A stretch of 64,000 bases of DNA from Symploca sp. SIO2E9 (GTDB lineage Bacteria > Cyanobacteriota > Cyanobacteriia > Cyanobacteriales > Coleofasciculaceae), in the NCBI GenBank assembly GCA_010692645.1, contig JAAHGS010000020.1, positions 12,574-76,573 of the forward strand. Direction: 5' to 3'. A program made the position numbers and the translations under genes. Positions 63,701-64,000 of the stretch are shown here, piece after piece. Below the pieces are notes generated by a model that was not told where the DNA came from, searched no databases, and saw nothing but the letters and a program-made list of their open reading frames with translations. How positions within the stretch are numbered: position 1 is the first letter of the stretch; each line of letters begins with the position of its first letter.

Positions 63701-64000
63701 TTTGCTCATCTTTTCCCCTCAAATCTAAGACCTCAATTTGATAGGGAGGTACTTGCTCAAGAACTTGCTGCTGACCATCCGGTAACACCACAGCCCTGAG
63801 CATATCGTGACGTTCAATTACTTTTTGCAGTGCCCAATTGAGTTGTTCTAAGTCTAAATCATGACCTTCAATCTCATAGTAACCATGATTTGCAACACTG
63901 CCTAGCTCAAATACCCCGCTGCGACCTACCCAAAAGGCATGCTGCATATCAGTAAGGGGAAAGGGTTCGTAGCGCGACTCTGGCGCTGGCACAACTGCTG
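60717..64000 (-). CDS. NRPS module Cy-A-PCP, probably Cys to thiazoline (5' end outside window)
   Basis: The frame is open to the window edge and the first start is a GTG at 63992, so the N-terminus is probably missing. The first domain (about 1-440) begins PFPLTDMQHAFWVGRSG and has D142-LQVF-D147-AW-S150 where condensation domains have HHxxxDG; this is the heterocyclisation (Cy) signature. The A domain (about 465-870) has HHDMSVYDIFG, WNSVPTMMEMLLEY and SVGGPTETTLWN; the pocket reads about DMYNLGVLW, close to Cys codes of yersiniabactin-type synthetases. A carrier follows (FFEIGGNSLLITK). The C-terminus is basic (LRQKFKKSKTAKL). A thiazoline is the expected metal ligand. Confidence 0.92.
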   Translation of the reverse strand, partial: AVVPAPESRYEPFPLTDMQHAFWVGRSGVFELGSVANHGYYEIEGHDLDLEQLNWALQKVIERHDMLRAVVLPDGQQQVLEQVPPYQIEVLDLRGKDEQTVISEIEVIRQRMSHQVLPADQWPLFEFRATCLDGERVRLHVSYDLQVFDAWSLFRLFDEWFQLYKNPQVELQPLELSFRDYVLAEQALQETQLYKRSQQYWFNRLDSLPPAPDLPLAKNPKELKQHICKRYDGRLEQTQWQKLKQRATQAGLTPSGVLLAAFAEILTVWSKDPKFTINLALFNRLPLHSQVNDILGDFTSVTLLAVDNSTPESFTNRSVRLQQQLWRDLEHRYISGVQVVRELAQRKGAAPSAMPVIFTSTLGFSSLGQETLTFSHFGEMVYGISQASQAWMDVQVWEEKGELTFNWDVVEELFPEGLINHMFETYCHFIKQLATSEAAWLETNRQLVPPAQLAQRCLVNATVAPISDQMLHTLFAAQVQVRGNECAIISSQRCLSYQELYELSNQVAHKLRSLGVTPNQLVAVVMEKGWEQIVTVMGILNSGAAYLPIDPTLPKERLWYLLDNGEVQLVLTQSWLNKRLEWLDGVQRICVDTQELAAESKQSLEPVQKPDDLAYVLYTSGSTGLPKGVMIAHRGAVNAINYTNQFFNIGSDDRLLALTALHHDMSVYDIFGILAAGGTLVMPDASARRDPAHWSELMRQEKVTIWNSVPTMMEMLLEYADGCPELLPSCWRWAFLGGDWISVTLPSRLKKLVTGVQVVSVGGPTETTLWNIWYPVEAVDPAWKSIPYGRPIANTKYYVLNEALEDCPTWVPGELCCAGIGLAKGYWLNEEKTRANFITHPCTGERIYRTGDLGRYLPDGNIEFLGRADFQIKIRGHRIEAGEIEAALTQHSAVKAAVVSAIAKQHSKERLLAYIVPDKKATPKIEELRNFLSSKLPEYMIPSAFVFLEVLPLSSNGKVDRRALPNPEILLQELEVNYVAPQNDLEEIIAIVWQEVLDLEKVGVNNNFFEIGGNSLLITKIYSQLKKVLPNDVEYISLVDLFKYPTISALAKHLNQAQQAASPERQHSELIKQLAAGKNRLRQKFKKSKTAKL

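Overview
The window is cyanobacterial. The GCGATCGC octamer (HIP1) recurs in and between genes, there are short tandemly repeated repeats with 7-9 bp units, and several families here (AMIN-domain TonB receptor, sucrase/ferredoxin-like protein, Uma2 nucleases) are typical of cyanobacteria. A filamentous, secondary-metabolite-rich lineage seems likely, but the genus cannot be read from the sequence. No tRNA, rRNA or CRISPR array was seen.

Region 1 (1-19.3 kb) is part of an extracellular contractile injection system (eCIS) locus with two arms. The plus-strand arm runs from a repeat-bearing fibre-like protein with a peptidase S74 chaperone through a coiled-coil protein, sheath, tube, T4-type baseplate hub assembly chaperone, a 968-aa low-complexity repeat protein, a Pvc16-like cap protein and an AAA+ ATPase. 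A junction (11.1-15.5 kb) carries a Uma2 nuclease gene, a TnpB relic, a DUF4157 (eCIS-core) effector candidate with a truncated second copy of its leader, and a nuclease-like/DUF2283 pair. The minus-strand arm encodes a PAAR-like tip, gp5/VgrG-like spike, gp27-like hub, a LysM protein and a Pvc7-like protein. Large baseplate wedge and tape-measure genes are not here and may lie upstream of base 1.

Region 2 (19.5-25.8 kb, plus strand) is an iron-siderophore uptake and export block behind a near-perfect Fur-box-like palindrome: AMIN-TonB receptor, substrate-binding lipoprotein, sucrase/ferredoxin-like putative reductase and an MFS exporter.

Region 3 (25.9-64 kb, minus strand) is one large hybrid NRPS/PKS cluster. 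Transcription runs from the right edge leftwards: Cy-A-PCP (probably Cys to thiazoline; truncated at the edge), PKS (KS-AT-KR-ACP), a complete methoxymalonyl-ACP cassette (3-hydroxyacyl-CoA dehydrogenase, ACP, O-methyltransferase, acyl-CoA dehydrogenase, FkbH), C-A-PCP (Gly-like), PKS (KS-AT-KR-ACP), three TubC-C-A-PCP modules (Gly-like, unassigned, Gly-like), and a terminal protein fusing a CmlA-type diiron beta-hydroxylase, an internal TubC docking domain and a thioester reductase. A class III aminotransferase, two unrecognised proteins and a type II thioesterase follow. No module ends in a thioesterase domain, so release is probably reductive. The neighbouring aminotransferase suggests the aldehyde becomes a terminal amine, as in myxochelin B. 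With region 2, the likely product is a thiazoline-containing, glycine-rich, methoxylated metallophore. This is an inference, and the loading end lies outside the window.

The most unusual points are the CmlA-TubC-reductase fusion, the Fur-box promoter module repeated in a convergent gap with no gene to drive, the mosaic relatedness of the NRPS modules, the short exact in-frame tandem duplications in three biosynthetic genes, and the duplicated eCIS effector leader.
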